A DNA stretch of 41,736 nucleotides from an uncultured Anaerolineaceae bacterium (lineage in GTDB: Bacteria; Chloroflexota; Anaerolineae; Anaerolineales; Anaerolineaceae): the NCBI GenBank assembly GCA_937897615.1, contig CALCNO010000221.1:1-41736 (forward strand), in the 5' to 3' direction. Below are positions 22,714-30,541 of the stretch, in pieces. A model generated the notes under the pieces. That model worked only from the letters and a program-made list of their open reading frames with translations. It did not search any database and had not been told where the DNA came from. Both the position numbers and the translations under genes were made by a program. The stretch's first letter is position 1; each line of letters begins with the position of its first letter.

Positions 22714-24138
22714 ATGGGCAATAAGATGAAAAAGAAATCGCGCAAGTTGTACTGGATTATCGGCATTGTGGCCGTTTTGGCCCTCATCGCCGTGATCGTC
22801 GTCGTGCGGGTCAATAAGAATAAGGCCAGCGCTGCCAGCCTGCAAACCCAAACAATCGAAAGGGGCAACCTGGTGGCAATTGTAGGTGCCACCGGCACAG
22901 TGAGAGCCAACCAAACCGCCACACTTGCCTGGCAAACCAACGGCCGGGTTGCACTGATCAACCAGACCACCGGCGATCTTGTGGACGCCAATGCCGTTTT
23001 GGCCGAGCTGGCAGAGTCTTCTTTGCCGCAGAGTGTGATTCTGGCACGTGCCGATCTGGTCACTGCGCAAAGAAACCTGGACAACCTGATGAACTCCGAC
23101 CAGGCGCGCGCACAGGCACAGTTGAGCCTGGCCAATGCCCAGGATGCCTACAACAAAGCGCTCTGGAACCGCAAGTATTCCAATACCCCCAATGTCACGG
23201 ATCAGGACAAAATCGATGCTGCCCGTGCTGCCGTGACCCTGGCACAGGACAAGGTGGATAAGGCGCAAGATTGGTATGACCGCTTTGCCGAAAACGCGGA
23301 TACCGACCCATCCAAGGCCAGCGCCCTCAGCAGCCTGGCGAACGCCAAGATCGCGCTGGAAAACGCCGAAAAAACGCTGCAATTCTATACCGACACCCCC
23401 GCCCAGCAGGAAGTGCTGATCTCCGATGGCGAAGTGGCTTTAGCCAAAGCAAAATTGGACGACGCCCAGCGCGAATGGGATCGTTTAAAGGATGGTCCCG
23501 ATCCTGACGACATCGCCGCTGCAAAAGCCCGCGTTGCCGCCATCGAGGCCACCATCGGCATGGCGAACATTACGGCACCGTTTGCCGGAACCATTACAGA
23601 CAGCAAAACAATGGTTGGCGACCAGGTGAACGCCGGTTCAGTGGCCTTCCGTATTGATGATCTCTCCCGCATGCTGGTGGATGTGATGATCCCCGAAGTG
23701 GATATCAATAGCATCAAGCCCGGCCAGGAGGTCAACCTCACTTTTGACGCCATCAGCAACGCGCAGTACCAGGGCAAAGTGGTTGAGGTGGCCCGTGTTG
23801 GTGCTTCTTCTGCCGGTGTGGTGAATTTTGAAGTGACGATCGAAGTGCTCAACGCAGACACCCAGGTACTGCCGGGCATGACCGCAGCAGCTAATATCAT
23901 CGTCAGCAACCTCAACGATGTTGTGCTCATCCCCAACCGGGCCGTGCGCCTGGTGGATGGCAAGCGTGTAATCTATTTAATGAAGAACGGTGTGGCAACG
24001 AAGGTAGAGATTGAACTTGGCGCTTCCTCAGACACCATGAGCGAACTACTTTCCGGGGATGTTTCCGCCGGCGATACCATCATCCTCAATCCGCCCACAG
24101 ATTTCTCCAATTTCACTTCCGGCAGATCACCTTTCTAG
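22714..24138 (+). CDS. HlyD/MacA-type periplasmic adaptor (membrane fusion protein)
   Basis: A 474-residue membrane-anchored adaptor. An N-terminal transmembrane helix (LYWIIGIVAVLALIAVIVVV) is followed by a lipoyl domain (GTVRANQTATLAWQTNGRV and later ANITAPFAGTITD), a long coiled-coil hairpin (about 105-270), and beta-barrel plus C-terminal domains with NLNDVVLIPNRAV. It bridges the MacB-like ABC unit to the outside. ATG 22714 is chosen; ATG 22726 (MKKKSRK) is an equally possible start and neither has a strong ribosome site. Next in the operon is the ATPase, 6 nt after its stop. Confidence 0.88.
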   Translation: MGNKMKKKSRKLYWIIGIVAVLALIAVIVVVRVNKNKASAASLQTQTIERGNLVAIVGATGTVRANQTATLAWQTNGRVALINQTTGDLVDANAVLAELAESSLPQSVILARADLVTAQRNLDNLMNSDQARAQAQLSLANAQDAYNKALWNRKYSNTPNVTDQDKIDAARAAVTLAQDKVDKAQDWYDRFAENADTDPSKASALSSLANAKIALENAEKTLQFYTDTPAQQEVLISDGEVALAKAKLDDAQREWDRLKDGPDPDDIAAAKARVAAIEATIGMANITAPFAGTITDSKTMVGDQVNAGSVAFRIDDLSRMLVDVMIPEVDINSIKPGQEVNLTFDAISNAQYQGKVVEVARVGASSAGVVNFEVTIEVLNADTQVLPGMTAAANIIVSNLNDVVLIPNRAVRLVDGKRVIYLMKNGVATKVEIELGASSDTMSELLSGDVSAGDTIILNPPTDFSNFTSGRSPF

Positions 24139-24144
24139 AAAATC

Positions 24145-24831
24145 ATGGCCGATTTCGTTATCCAAACCAAGGAACTGAAAAAAATCTACAGCATGGGCAC
24201 TGTGGAAGTCCATGCCCTCGATGGTGTTAGCTTTACTATTGACCGTGGGGACGTGGTAGCCATCATGGGACCATCCGGTTCGGGAAAATCCACCCTGATG
24301 AACCTGCTTGGCTGCCTGGATCACCCCACCAGCGGCAGTTACATCCTCGATGGCGAAGAAGTGCAATCGCTTGACGATGACCAACTGGCAGATATCCGCA
24401 ACCGCAAGGTAGGGTTTGTGTTTCAAAGTTTCAACCTGCTGCCGCGCTCCACTGCGCTTGCCAACGTAGAACTGCCCATGCGCTATGCCGGTATTGAAAG
24501 GAAAGAACGCATCGAACGCGCTGCGGCAGCGCTGGAATCCGTTGGCCTGAGCGATCGTATCCACCACAAACCTACGGAACTCTCCGGCGGACAGCAGCAG
24601 CGTGTGGCAGTGGCCCGCGCGCTGGTCAACAACCCGGCCATCCTGATGGCAGACGAGCCCACCGGTAACCTGGATAGCAAATCCGGTAAGGAAATCATGG
24701 AACTGCTGCTGGAACTCAACCGCAAAAGGGGAACCACTTTGATCATCGTCACGCACGACCCCTCTATTGCCGAACAAACCCGGCGCGTGATCCGCCTGCG
24801 CGATGGGCTGATCGAGGAGAAAAGCAAATGA
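24145..24831 (+). CDS. ABC transporter ATPase, LolD/MacB type
   Basis: A 228-residue ATPase with Walker A GPSGSGKST (42-50), signature LSGGQ (146-150) and Walker B ILMADEPTGNLD (166-177). The GNLDS tail is characteristic of the LolD/MacB/FtsE branch, which uses mechanotransmission rather than direct transport. Its stop overlaps the start of the permease gene (ATGA). With the HlyD protein and the FtsX-like permease it forms a tripartite-type efflux system. Confidence 0.95.
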   Translation: MADFVIQTKELKKIYSMGTVEVHALDGVSFTIDRGDVVAIMGPSGSGKSTLMNLLGCLDHPTSGSYILDGEEVQSLDDDQLADIRNRKVGFVFQSFNLLPRSTALANVELPMRYAGIERKERIERAAAALESVGLSDRIHHKPTELSGGQQQRVAVARALVNNPAILMADEPTGNLDSKSGKEIMELLLELNRKRGTTLIIVTHDPSIAEQTRRVIRLRDGLIEEKSK

Positions 24832-26054
24832 ATCTCGGTCAAGCCGTTCGTGAAGCGTTGGAAAGCCTGGCTTCCAACAAAATGCGTTCCGTCCTCACCA
24901 TCCTCGGCATCGTGATCGGGGTTGGTGCGGTAATTGCCATGCTGGCTGTTGGCACCGGCGCTCAGGATACCATCACCGGCACCATCAGCGGTATCGGCAG
25001 CAACTTGCTTTTCGTTTTCCGCGGCAACCAGACCACAGAAGTGACGCGCGTGGAACCGCTCACCCTCGATGACGCCGAAGCGCTGCTGGATCAATTCCAG
25101 GCGCCCTCGGTGGATAAGGTTGCACCGGTTATCAATGCGGACGTGAAAGTGACCTACGGCGGCGAATCCACTTCCACAAGCCTGGTTGGCGTTACCCCGT
25201 CTTACGCAGAGGTGCGCAATTACACCGTCACCGAAGGTGAATTCATCAGCGATGACCAGTATTTGGGCAATGCCTCGGTGGTTCTTCTGGGGCCGGACGT
25301 AGCCGATAAGCTCTTTGACCGCCGCGATGGCATAGTGGGTGAAACGGTGCGCATTGAAGGACAGCCCTTCCGCGTTACCGGCATTCTGGAATCCAAGGGC
25401 GGCGGCACTTTTGGCTCGCAGGATAATGTGGTGATGATCCCCTTCTCCACTGCCCAGGCACGCATTACGCGCCGCAGCGGCAACCGCGTAGATATGATTC
25501 TGGTCAGTGTGATCAGCGCTGAGCAGATGCAGCAGGCCACCGATGAAGTAGCCCAGATACTGCGGGTACGCCATCGCACCAAGATTGGCGAAGACGACTT
25601 TACCATCTTCTCGCAGCAAGATTTTGTCAGCACTGCCAAGACCATCACCGGTGTGCTCACTATCTTCCTGGGGGGCATTGCCGGGATCTCCCTGCTAGTA
25701 GGCGGCATCGGCATTATGAACATCATGCTGGTCTCGGTGACCGAACGCACGCGCGAGATTGGCCTGCGCAAAGCTCTGGGGGCGCGCAAAAAGGACATTC
25801 TGCTGCAATTCCTTACAGAATCCTCCATGCTCAGTCTTTTCGGCGGCGTCATTGGCATTGGCCTGGGCTGGCTGATCGCTTTTGTGGTGGGCCGCATTGC
25901 CGCCGCCAGCGGTACTCCCTTTACCCCCACTGTAGGGCTCAACGCCATCCTGCTGGCTACGCTTTTCTCCACCGCTGTTGGCCTGTTCTTTGGCCTGTAC
26001 CCCGCAAACCGGGCGGCCAATCTGGAACCAGTGGAAGCCCTGCGATACGAATAA
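24828..26054 (+). CDS. MacB-like FtsX-family ABC permease
   Basis: A 408-residue permease. One N-terminal helix (SVLTILGIVIGVGAVIAMLAVG) precedes a large extracytoplasmic MacB_PCD domain (about 45-270) and three C-terminal FtsX helices, with the signature VGGIGIMNIMLVSVTERTRE and GLRKALGARKKDIL. It exports drugs, peptides or lipoprotein-like substrates. Substrate cannot be inferred. It ends the operon and is followed by a strong symmetrical terminator. Confidence 0.95.
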   Translation: MNLGQAVREALESLASNKMRSVLTILGIVIGVGAVIAMLAVGTGAQDTITGTISGIGSNLLFVFRGNQTTEVTRVEPLTLDDAEALLDQFQAPSVDKVAPVINADVKVTYGGESTSTSLVGVTPSYAEVRNYTVTEGEFISDDQYLGNASVVLLGPDVADKLFDRRDGIVGETVRIEGQPFRVTGILESKGGGTFGSQDNVVMIPFSTAQARITRRSGNRVDMILVSVISAEQMQQATDEVAQILRVRHRTKIGEDDFTIFSQQDFVSTAKTITGVLTIFLGGIAGISLLVGGIGIMNIMLVSVTERTREIGLRKALGARKKDILLQFLTESSMLSLFGGVIGIGLGWLIAFVVGRIAAASGTPFTPTVGLNAILLATLFSTAVGLFFGLYPANRAANLEPVEALRYE

Positions 26055-26057
26055 ACA

Positions 26058-26087
26058 CAAAAGCCGGAGAAATTCTCCGGCTTTTTA
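26058..26087. terminator. Bidirectional terminator between MacB-like and PspC genes
   Basis: The near-perfect palindrome AAAAGCCGGAGAA / TTCTCCGGCTTTT has a run of A on the left and T on the right, so it can stop transcription from both sides. Confidence 0.9.
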
Positions 26088-26103
26088 GTCGAGCAATTCC
26101 GCC

Positions 26104-26292
26104 TTACGCCACCGGCTCTTCCGGCACAACGATCATCAGGATAATGTAGGCCAAAAACGTTCCGCCCACAAACAAGAGGCCAAGCACAAAGAGCAGGCGC
26201 ACCAGAGTGGGATCAATGCTAAAGTAGGAAGCCAGCCCTCCGCATACGCCGGCGATGCGGCGGTCAGAGCGTGAACGGTATAGTTTTTTCAT
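26104..26292 (-). CDS. PspC domain protein (second of a tandem pair)
   Basis: A 62-residue PspC domain: SDRRIAGVCGGLASYFSIDPTLVR followed by one or two hydrophobic segments and ending VPEEPVA. PspC-type proteins sit in the membrane and, in enterobacteria, sense envelope stress. It starts 13 nt downstream of the other PspC gene and the two sequences align end to end, so they look like a tandem duplication. AAAGGA precedes the ATG. No PspA or PspB is nearby. Confidence 0.93.
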   Translation of the reverse strand: MKKLYRSRSDRRIAGVCGGLASYFSIDPTLVRLLFVLGLLFVGGTFLAYIILMIVVPEEPVA

Positions 26293-26305
26293 CTTTTCTT
26301 GTCCT

Positions 26306-26506
26306 TTAGTTTGATTGGGATTCCGGAATCACGATCCACATGACCAGATAAATCCAGAAGAACAGCGAGCCGGTGAGGAAGAACCCGGCCACAAACAGGA
26401 TGCGCATCACCGTGGGATCCACGTTCAGATAATCACCCAACCCTCCGCAGATACCGGCAATCTTTCTATCCGTCAACGAACGATAAAGTTTCTTTGTCTC
26501 ATTCAT
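26306..26506 (-). CDS. PspC domain protein (first of a tandem pair)
   Basis: A 66-residue PspC domain protein: LTDRKIAGICGGLGDYLNVDPTVMR, then a hydrophobic helix and a VIPE end. ATG 26506 (MNETKK) is chosen at 8 nt from AGGAGC; an adjacent ATG at 26509 is closer. It is the upstream member of the pair and closely resembles the next gene throughout. Confidence 0.93.
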   Translation of the reverse strand: MNETKKLYRSLTDRKIAGICGGLGDYLNVDPTVMRILFVAGFFLTGSLFFWIYLVMWIVIPESQSN

Positions 26507-26646
26507 CATTATGCTCCTGATCACTTGATACTAAGCATACGCAAAATTCCATTCAAAGTTGCAGACAGGCAAAAACCGCAAAAAACTCCGTTACAATTGA
26601 ACAAGAAGACCATTCGATACTTAATCGAATAGAAATAAGAGGAAAT

Positions 26647-26922
26647 ATGCCTACACACAAATCACCCCAAAGCCAAAAGTTGATCAAGCTCATTGGCGCA
26701 ATTCCCTTTGCTGCAGAAGATAAGGCCCGCTGGGAATCCTCTTTGCAGGAGAACGGCATCACTACCGAATTGGCCGAAGCGATCCATCAGGCCATCACCG
26801 CCATCCCCGCGGAGAAGTTTGCCAGCGAGTGGCAAAAGGCAAAAGATGTGATGGAGATCACCACGCTGTTCAAGCAATGGCGCATGTCTGAGGCCAGCAA
26901 GAATTTCAAGCACAACCGCTGA
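26647..26922 (+). CDS. Small hypothetical protein, helical
   Basis: A 91-residue, charged, apparently all-helical soluble protein with no transmembrane segment, no Cys and no recognised motif. A GAGGA ribosome site precedes the ATG, and codon use matches the neighbours, so it is probably real. The DMT transporter starts 16 nt after its stop, so they may be co-transcribed. A TACAAT box at 26592-26597 is a possible -10. Function unknown. Confidence 0.7.
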   Translation: MPTHKSPQSQKLIKLIGAIPFAAEDKARWESSLQENGITTELAEAIHQAITAIPAEKFASEWQKAKDVMEITTLFKQWRMSEASKNFKHNR

Positions 26923-26938
26923 TCTGCCTGCGCCGCTC

Positions 26939-27847
26939 ATGACCAGCCCGCAATCCCGCTCACAACGCCTCGTATCAGACCTTTTACTCCTCCTCGCCGC
27001 CATCGTGTGGGGAGGAGGGTTTGTTGCCCAACGCCAGGCTTCCGCCAACCTGGGGTTTTTCAGCTTCAATGCAGTGCGGTTCCTCCTCGCGGGATTGGTG
27101 ATGCTTCCTTTTATATTGCCACGCATCAAAAAGGGCAGCCGTGCATATCTGTGGATTTTGCCCGCCGGGACCTGCTTGTTTGGCGGAAGCGCCCTGCAGC
27201 AAGCCGGCATTGAAACAACTACTGCCGGTTCGGCCGGTTTTATCACCAGCGTTTATGTAGTTCTCGTGCCGCTGCTTTTGGCTATTTTTTGGAAAGAACG
27301 CACCAGGCCCATTATCTGGCTGGCAGCGGTGGCAGCCATTGGCGGGGCCTACCTGCTCTCCACCGGCGGTCAGCGCATCACGCCTTCGCAAGGCGATCTG
27401 ATCGTGCTGGCAGGGTCTTTCATCTGGGCGTTGCACGTAATCGTTGTCGGGATTGCTGTCAGACACATGGATGTATTTGTGTTTTCGGTAGGCCAATTCC
27501 TTTTCTGCGGTGTGTTGCACCTGCTTGCTTCGCTGTTCACCACCCCGCCTTCCCTCACCGCCATCCTTCCCGTGCTTCCATCGGTTCTTTACGCAGCGCT
27601 GGCATCCAGCGTCATCGGCTTTACCCTGCAGGCCGTCGGGCAAAAACATGCCCCCGCCGCCGATGCATCGCTGATCCTGAGCCTGGAAGCTGTCTTTGCC
27701 GCCCTCTTTGGCCTGCTCTTTTTGCGCGAGACAATGAACCCGCTACAGGTGTTGGGATGCATCATCATTATGGTCGCAATTTCCGGCGCACAACTGCTTT
27801 CCATTCGATCTCAAAACGCCACCGGCACAAGTACCCAATCGGGGTGA
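26939..27847 (+). CDS. DMT superfamily transporter (EamA/RhaT-like)
   Basis: A 302-residue membrane protein with ten predicted helices in two EamA repeats (about 12-140 and 155-290). Typical motifs include WGGGFVAQRQASANLGFFSFNA in the first repeat and LILSLEAVFAALFGLLFLRE in the second. Such proteins export or exchange amino acids and metabolites; the substrate is not predictable. The ATG lacks a good ribosome site and is 16 nt after the previous gene. Confidence 0.9.
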   Translation: MTSPQSRSQRLVSDLLLLLAAIVWGGGFVAQRQASANLGFFSFNAVRFLLAGLVMLPFILPRIKKGSRAYLWILPAGTCLFGGSALQQAGIETTTAGSAGFITSVYVVLVPLLLAIFWKERTRPIIWLAAVAAIGGAYLLSTGGQRITPSQGDLIVLAGSFIWALHVIVVGIAVRHMDVFVFSVGQFLFCGVLHLLASLFTTPPSLTAILPVLPSVLYAALASSVIGFTLQAVGQKHAPAADASLILSLEAVFAALFGLLFLRETMNPLQVLGCIIIMVAISGAQLLSIRSQNATGTSTQSG

Positions 27848-27866
27848 GCAGCAGGGTACATTCCGC

Positions 27867-27895
27867 TTGACACTCGTTTTGTGCTGTGTTAGAGT
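27867..27895 (+). promoter_or_regulatory. Promoter of the roadblock/V4R/mannosyltransferase operon
   Basis: A perfect TTGACA (27867-27872), a 17-bp spacer and TAGAGT (27890-27895). The start near 27902 leaves a leader of about 30 nt that contains GGAG before TTG 27933. Confidence 0.8.
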
Positions 27896-27932
27896 AATTT
27901 AGTAATCCCGCATTCCAAACGGAGAATTTGCT

Positions 27933-28322
27933 TTGGCACATCCCAAAAAACAAGCCTTGGTTGAGCGCATGCAGTCTCTGCAGCAATCCTCGCCGGATAT
28001 TTTAGCCACTGCGGTGGTAAGCGTTGACGGGCTGATCATCGCCTCCAACCTGCATCCCGAAGTGAGCGAGGATCGTGTCTCCGCCATGTCAGCCGCCATG
28101 CTCTCGCTCGGCGAGCAGATCAGCAAGGAAATGGGGCGCGGCTCCCTGGAGCAGGTGCACATCAAGGGCGATAATGGCTACGTGGTGCTCATTTCTGTCG
28201 GCGAAAAGGCCGTCCTCACTGCCCTGGTCAACCAGCAAGCCAAACTTGGCATGATCTTCCTGGATATGCGCCGCGCTGCCGACGACCTGGCGGCGATCCT
28301 GCAGCAGGAGGCGCATGGATAA
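27933..28322 (+). CDS. Roadblock/LC7 domain protein
   Basis: A 129-residue protein of the Roadblock/LC7 fold (TAVVSVDGLIIASNL near the start, then a long helix with AAMLSLGEQISKEM and the C-terminal LGMIFLDMRRAADDLAAIL). In bacteria such proteins, for example MglB, regulate small Ras-like GTPases that set polarity or motility, while others work with sensor proteins. The start is TTG at 27933, with GGAG 8 nt upstream. No MglA-like GTPase is encoded nearby. Its stop lies inside the next gene, an 8-nt overlap, so translation is coupled. Confidence 0.9.
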   Translation: MAHPKKQALVERMQSLQQSSPDILATAVVSVDGLIIASNLHPEVSEDRVSAMSAAMLSLGEQISKEMGRGSLEQVHIKGDNGYVVLISVGEKAVLTALVNQQAKLGMIFLDMRRAADDLAAILQQEAHG

Positions 28323-28962
28323 CCCTGTGCCCGCCGGCTTCTTCCTGCCAAACCGCTTTGTCCACATCACCATCGCAGCACTTAAAGAGGTTGTGGGAAG
28401 CGGTGCCATGAAGGCAATCTGCCACCATGCCGGCCTCCCCGATCTGGATGCCACGCCTCCGCCCGACGACATGAACAGTGATTTTCCCAGTGAGAATTTC
28501 TCGAAACTTTTTGCCGCCCTGAATGATGTTATGGGAATGCGCGGTGGGCGTTCACTATCCATCCGCGCCGGCAGAACCACGATGAGAATGAGCGGCATCC
28601 ACTTTGGTACCAACCCGCTCCCGGTCACCCCTTCTGCTCCCATTACCGATCCGGATGTGCTGCTGATCCGCTTGAACCGCCTTTCCAATTTCCTCAATTC
28701 CATCAGCGATATGCGCACGCTGGTCTGCAAACGAGAGGGACAGGCCGGTTTTGAGTTTCACATCCGCCAATGCCCTAACTGTTATACACAAGTTGCACAT
28801 GAAAGCATCTGTGCTTTTTTTGAAGGATTCATTGACCAGGCCGTCCGCGATTTCACTTACAGTGAAAGCTTTACGGTTACCGAAACCGAATGCCTGGCCG
28901 CCGGCGGCCAAAGCTGCCTATACTTCATCACCGCGCTCACCAACGCAGAGCAAAACAAATGA
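28315..28962 (+). CDS. V4R-like small-molecule-binding domain protein
   Basis: A 215-residue protein. The C-terminal half (about 115-205) has the features of a V4R (4-vinyl reductase/BchJ-like) domain: CPNC (C153, C156), C166 in ESICAFFEG, and the closing TECLAAGGQSC (C193, C201) with a following YFI strand. V4R domains bind small hydrophobic ligands or metal and occur in sensory proteins as well as in chlorophyll and aromatic metabolism. The N-terminal half is unrecognised, with MRGGRSLSIRAGR near the middle. It overlaps both neighbours (8 nt and 4 nt), so its product is probably made with the roadblock protein and the mannosyltransferase. Confidence 0.65.
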   Translation: MDNPVPAGFFLPNRFVHITIAALKEVVGSGAMKAICHHAGLPDLDATPPPDDMNSDFPSENFSKLFAALNDVMGMRGGRSLSIRAGRTTMRMSGIHFGTNPLPVTPSAPITDPDVLLIRLNRLSNFLNSISDMRTLVCKREGQAGFEFHIRQCPNCYTQVAHESICAFFEGFIDQAVRDFTYSESFTVTETECLAAGGQSCLYFITALTNAEQNK

Positions 28963-29690
28963 GTCTGGCTGTTGTTATCCCCACCTTTAACGAAAAAGAG
29001 AATCTTCCTCTCATCACCAGACAGTTGATGGAGCTTCCGCTGTCCGGGCTGCGCCTGCTCATCATTGATGATAACAGTCCCGATGGCACCGGCCAGATTG
29101 CCGATGACCTGGCGGCGCAGTATCCCGGCAGGATCCAGGTACTGCATCGCAGCGGCAAACTGGGCCTGGGCACTGCTTACGTCACCGGCTTTCAGATGCT
29201 CCTCAAAACCGATGCAGAATACATCGGCCAGATGGATGCCGATTTTTCACACCCGCCTGAAAAGCTGCTTGAACTCGCGCGGGCGCTGGAAGAAGGCCAG
29301 GCAGACCTTGCCATTGGCTCACGTTATATCGAAGGGGGTAGTCTCGATCATGATTGGCCGCTGTGGCGCAAGTGGCTCTCGCGTTTTGGCAATGACTACT
29401 CGCGCCTGATCTTGGGAGCCAAGCTCAAGGATATGACCGCCGGTTTCCGTCTATGGAAGCGCAAAGTGCTGGAAACCATTCCCCTCGAGCAGGTACGTTC
29501 CAACGGCTACATCTTCCAAGTGGAAATGGCTTACCTGGCTACGCTTTTTGGTTTCAAGATTGCGGAGATTCCCATCTATTTCGCTGAACGCAAATATGGC
29601 CAATCCAAGATGAACCTGCGCATTCAGATGGAAGCCGCCTTACGCGTCTGGCAGCTGCGCGGCCGCTACCGCCACTACCGCAGGAAATAA
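28959..29690 (+). CDS. Polyprenol monophosphomannose synthase-like glycosyltransferase
   Basis: A 243-residue GT2 enzyme of the Dpm1/Ppm1 type that transfers mannose from GDP-mannose to polyprenyl phosphate. VVIPTFNEKENLP (5-17), LIIDDNSPDGTG (34-45), the DxD-type QMDADFSH (D93, D95) and the conserved DMTAGFRLWKRKVLE are all present. It lacks the C-terminal membrane domain, like the soluble Dpm1 form. The ATG 28959 overlaps the previous stop (ATGA). It likely supplies mannose for protein or wall glycosylation. It is convergent with rsmA. Confidence 0.93.
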   Translation: MSLAVVIPTFNEKENLPLITRQLMELPLSGLRLLIIDDNSPDGTGQIADDLAAQYPGRIQVLHRSGKLGLGTAYVTGFQMLLKTDAEYIGQMDADFSHPPEKLLELARALEEGQADLAIGSRYIEGGSLDHDWPLWRKWLSRFGNDYSRLILGAKLKDMTAGFRLWKRKVLETIPLEQVRSNGYIFQVEMAYLATLFGFKIAEIPIYFAERKYGQSKMNLRIQMEAALRVWQLRGRYRHYRRK

Positions 29691-29705
29691 CTTTCGGATT
29701 CCTGC

Positions 29706-30530
29706 TCACTTCCGCCAGTTCTCGTATTCCCCCACCAGTGTGCGCCACTCCACCATGTCCAGCGTTTGGGCACGGCGCGTTGGGTCGATCCCGGCCGTGC
29801 GCAACAAACCCTCTGCCTGTTCAGCCGGAATCTTCAAGCCTGACGCGAGCGTATTGCGCAGCATCTTGCGCTTTTGCGAGAACCCCGCCTTTGCCAACAA
29901 AAAGAATTCGCCAATCTGGCGCTCGCTCATCAACGGCTCAGGGTAAATATCTACGCGCAGAGTTGCCGAGTCCACTTTGGGCGGCGGGAAGAACGCCCCG
30001 GCGGGGATGGTTGCCATAATGCGCGGCGTGCCAAACACCTGCACGCTTAGCGCCAGCAGCGAGAGTTCCCCCGGCTCAGCACAGATACGCCGCGCCACCT
30101 CCTGCTGCATTGTCAGCACCAGGCGCGCGGGTTTCACCTTTGCAGAAAGCAAATGGCGGATAATAGCCGAAGTAATGTAGTAAGGGATATTGGCCACCAC
30201 CAGGTAATTGCTCGCACCAATGATCTCCGCGGGGTTCAGTTCAAGGATATCCCCCTGGATAATCTCACAGTTACTGCACTGCCCCATCACCTCACGCAGC
30301 GGCGGGATCAGCTTGCGGTCAATCTCTACTGCCACCACCCGCCTGGAAGCCATCGCCAGCAGGCGCGTGAGGCTGCCCAGCCCGGCGCCAATCTCCAGCA
30401 CGGTATCTTCCCAGCGGATTTCTGCCGAATCAACAATCTTTTCCAGAGCGGCTTTGTCCACCAGAAAATTTTGTCCCAACCCTTTATATGGATCGAGGTC
30501 GTAACGCCGCAACAGGGAGTGAACGTTCAA
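29706..30530 (-). CDS. rsmA: 16S rRNA (A1518/A1519) dimethyltransferase RsmA/KsgA
   Basis: A 274-residue SAM-dependent methyltransferase that dimethylates two adjacent adenosines near the 3' end of 16S rRNA during small-subunit maturation. Motifs: GLGQNFLVD (17-25), SAM motif LEIGAGLGSLT (45-55), acidic VVAVEID (65-71), QGDILEL (92-98) and the NIPY catalytic motif (114-117). The only start in frame is TTG 30530; no clear ribosome site precedes it and it lies 11 nt after the 3D-protein stop, so translation may be coupled. The order 3D/Rpf-like gene then rsmA is widely conserved in Gram-positive bacteria. Confidence 0.95.
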   Translation of the reverse strand: MNVHSLLRRYDLDPYKGLGQNFLVDKAALEKIVDSAEIRWEDTVLEIGAGLGSLTRLLAMASRRVVAVEIDRKLIPPLREVMGQCSNCEIIQGDILELNPAEIIGASNYLVVANIPYYITSAIIRHLLSAKVKPARLVLTMQQEVARRICAEPGELSLLALSVQVFGTPRIMATIPAGAFFPPPKVDSATLRVDIYPEPLMSERQIGEFFLLAKAGFSQKRKMLRNTLASGLKIPAEQAEGLLRTAGIDPTRRAQTLDMVEWRTLVGEYENWRK

Positions 30531-30541
30531 CGGGGGTGTTT

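Noticed and set aside
24483..25619. 378-codon minus-strand frame opposite the MacB-like genes
   Set aside because: It crosses two well-supported coupled genes and its product is low-complexity with no known motif.
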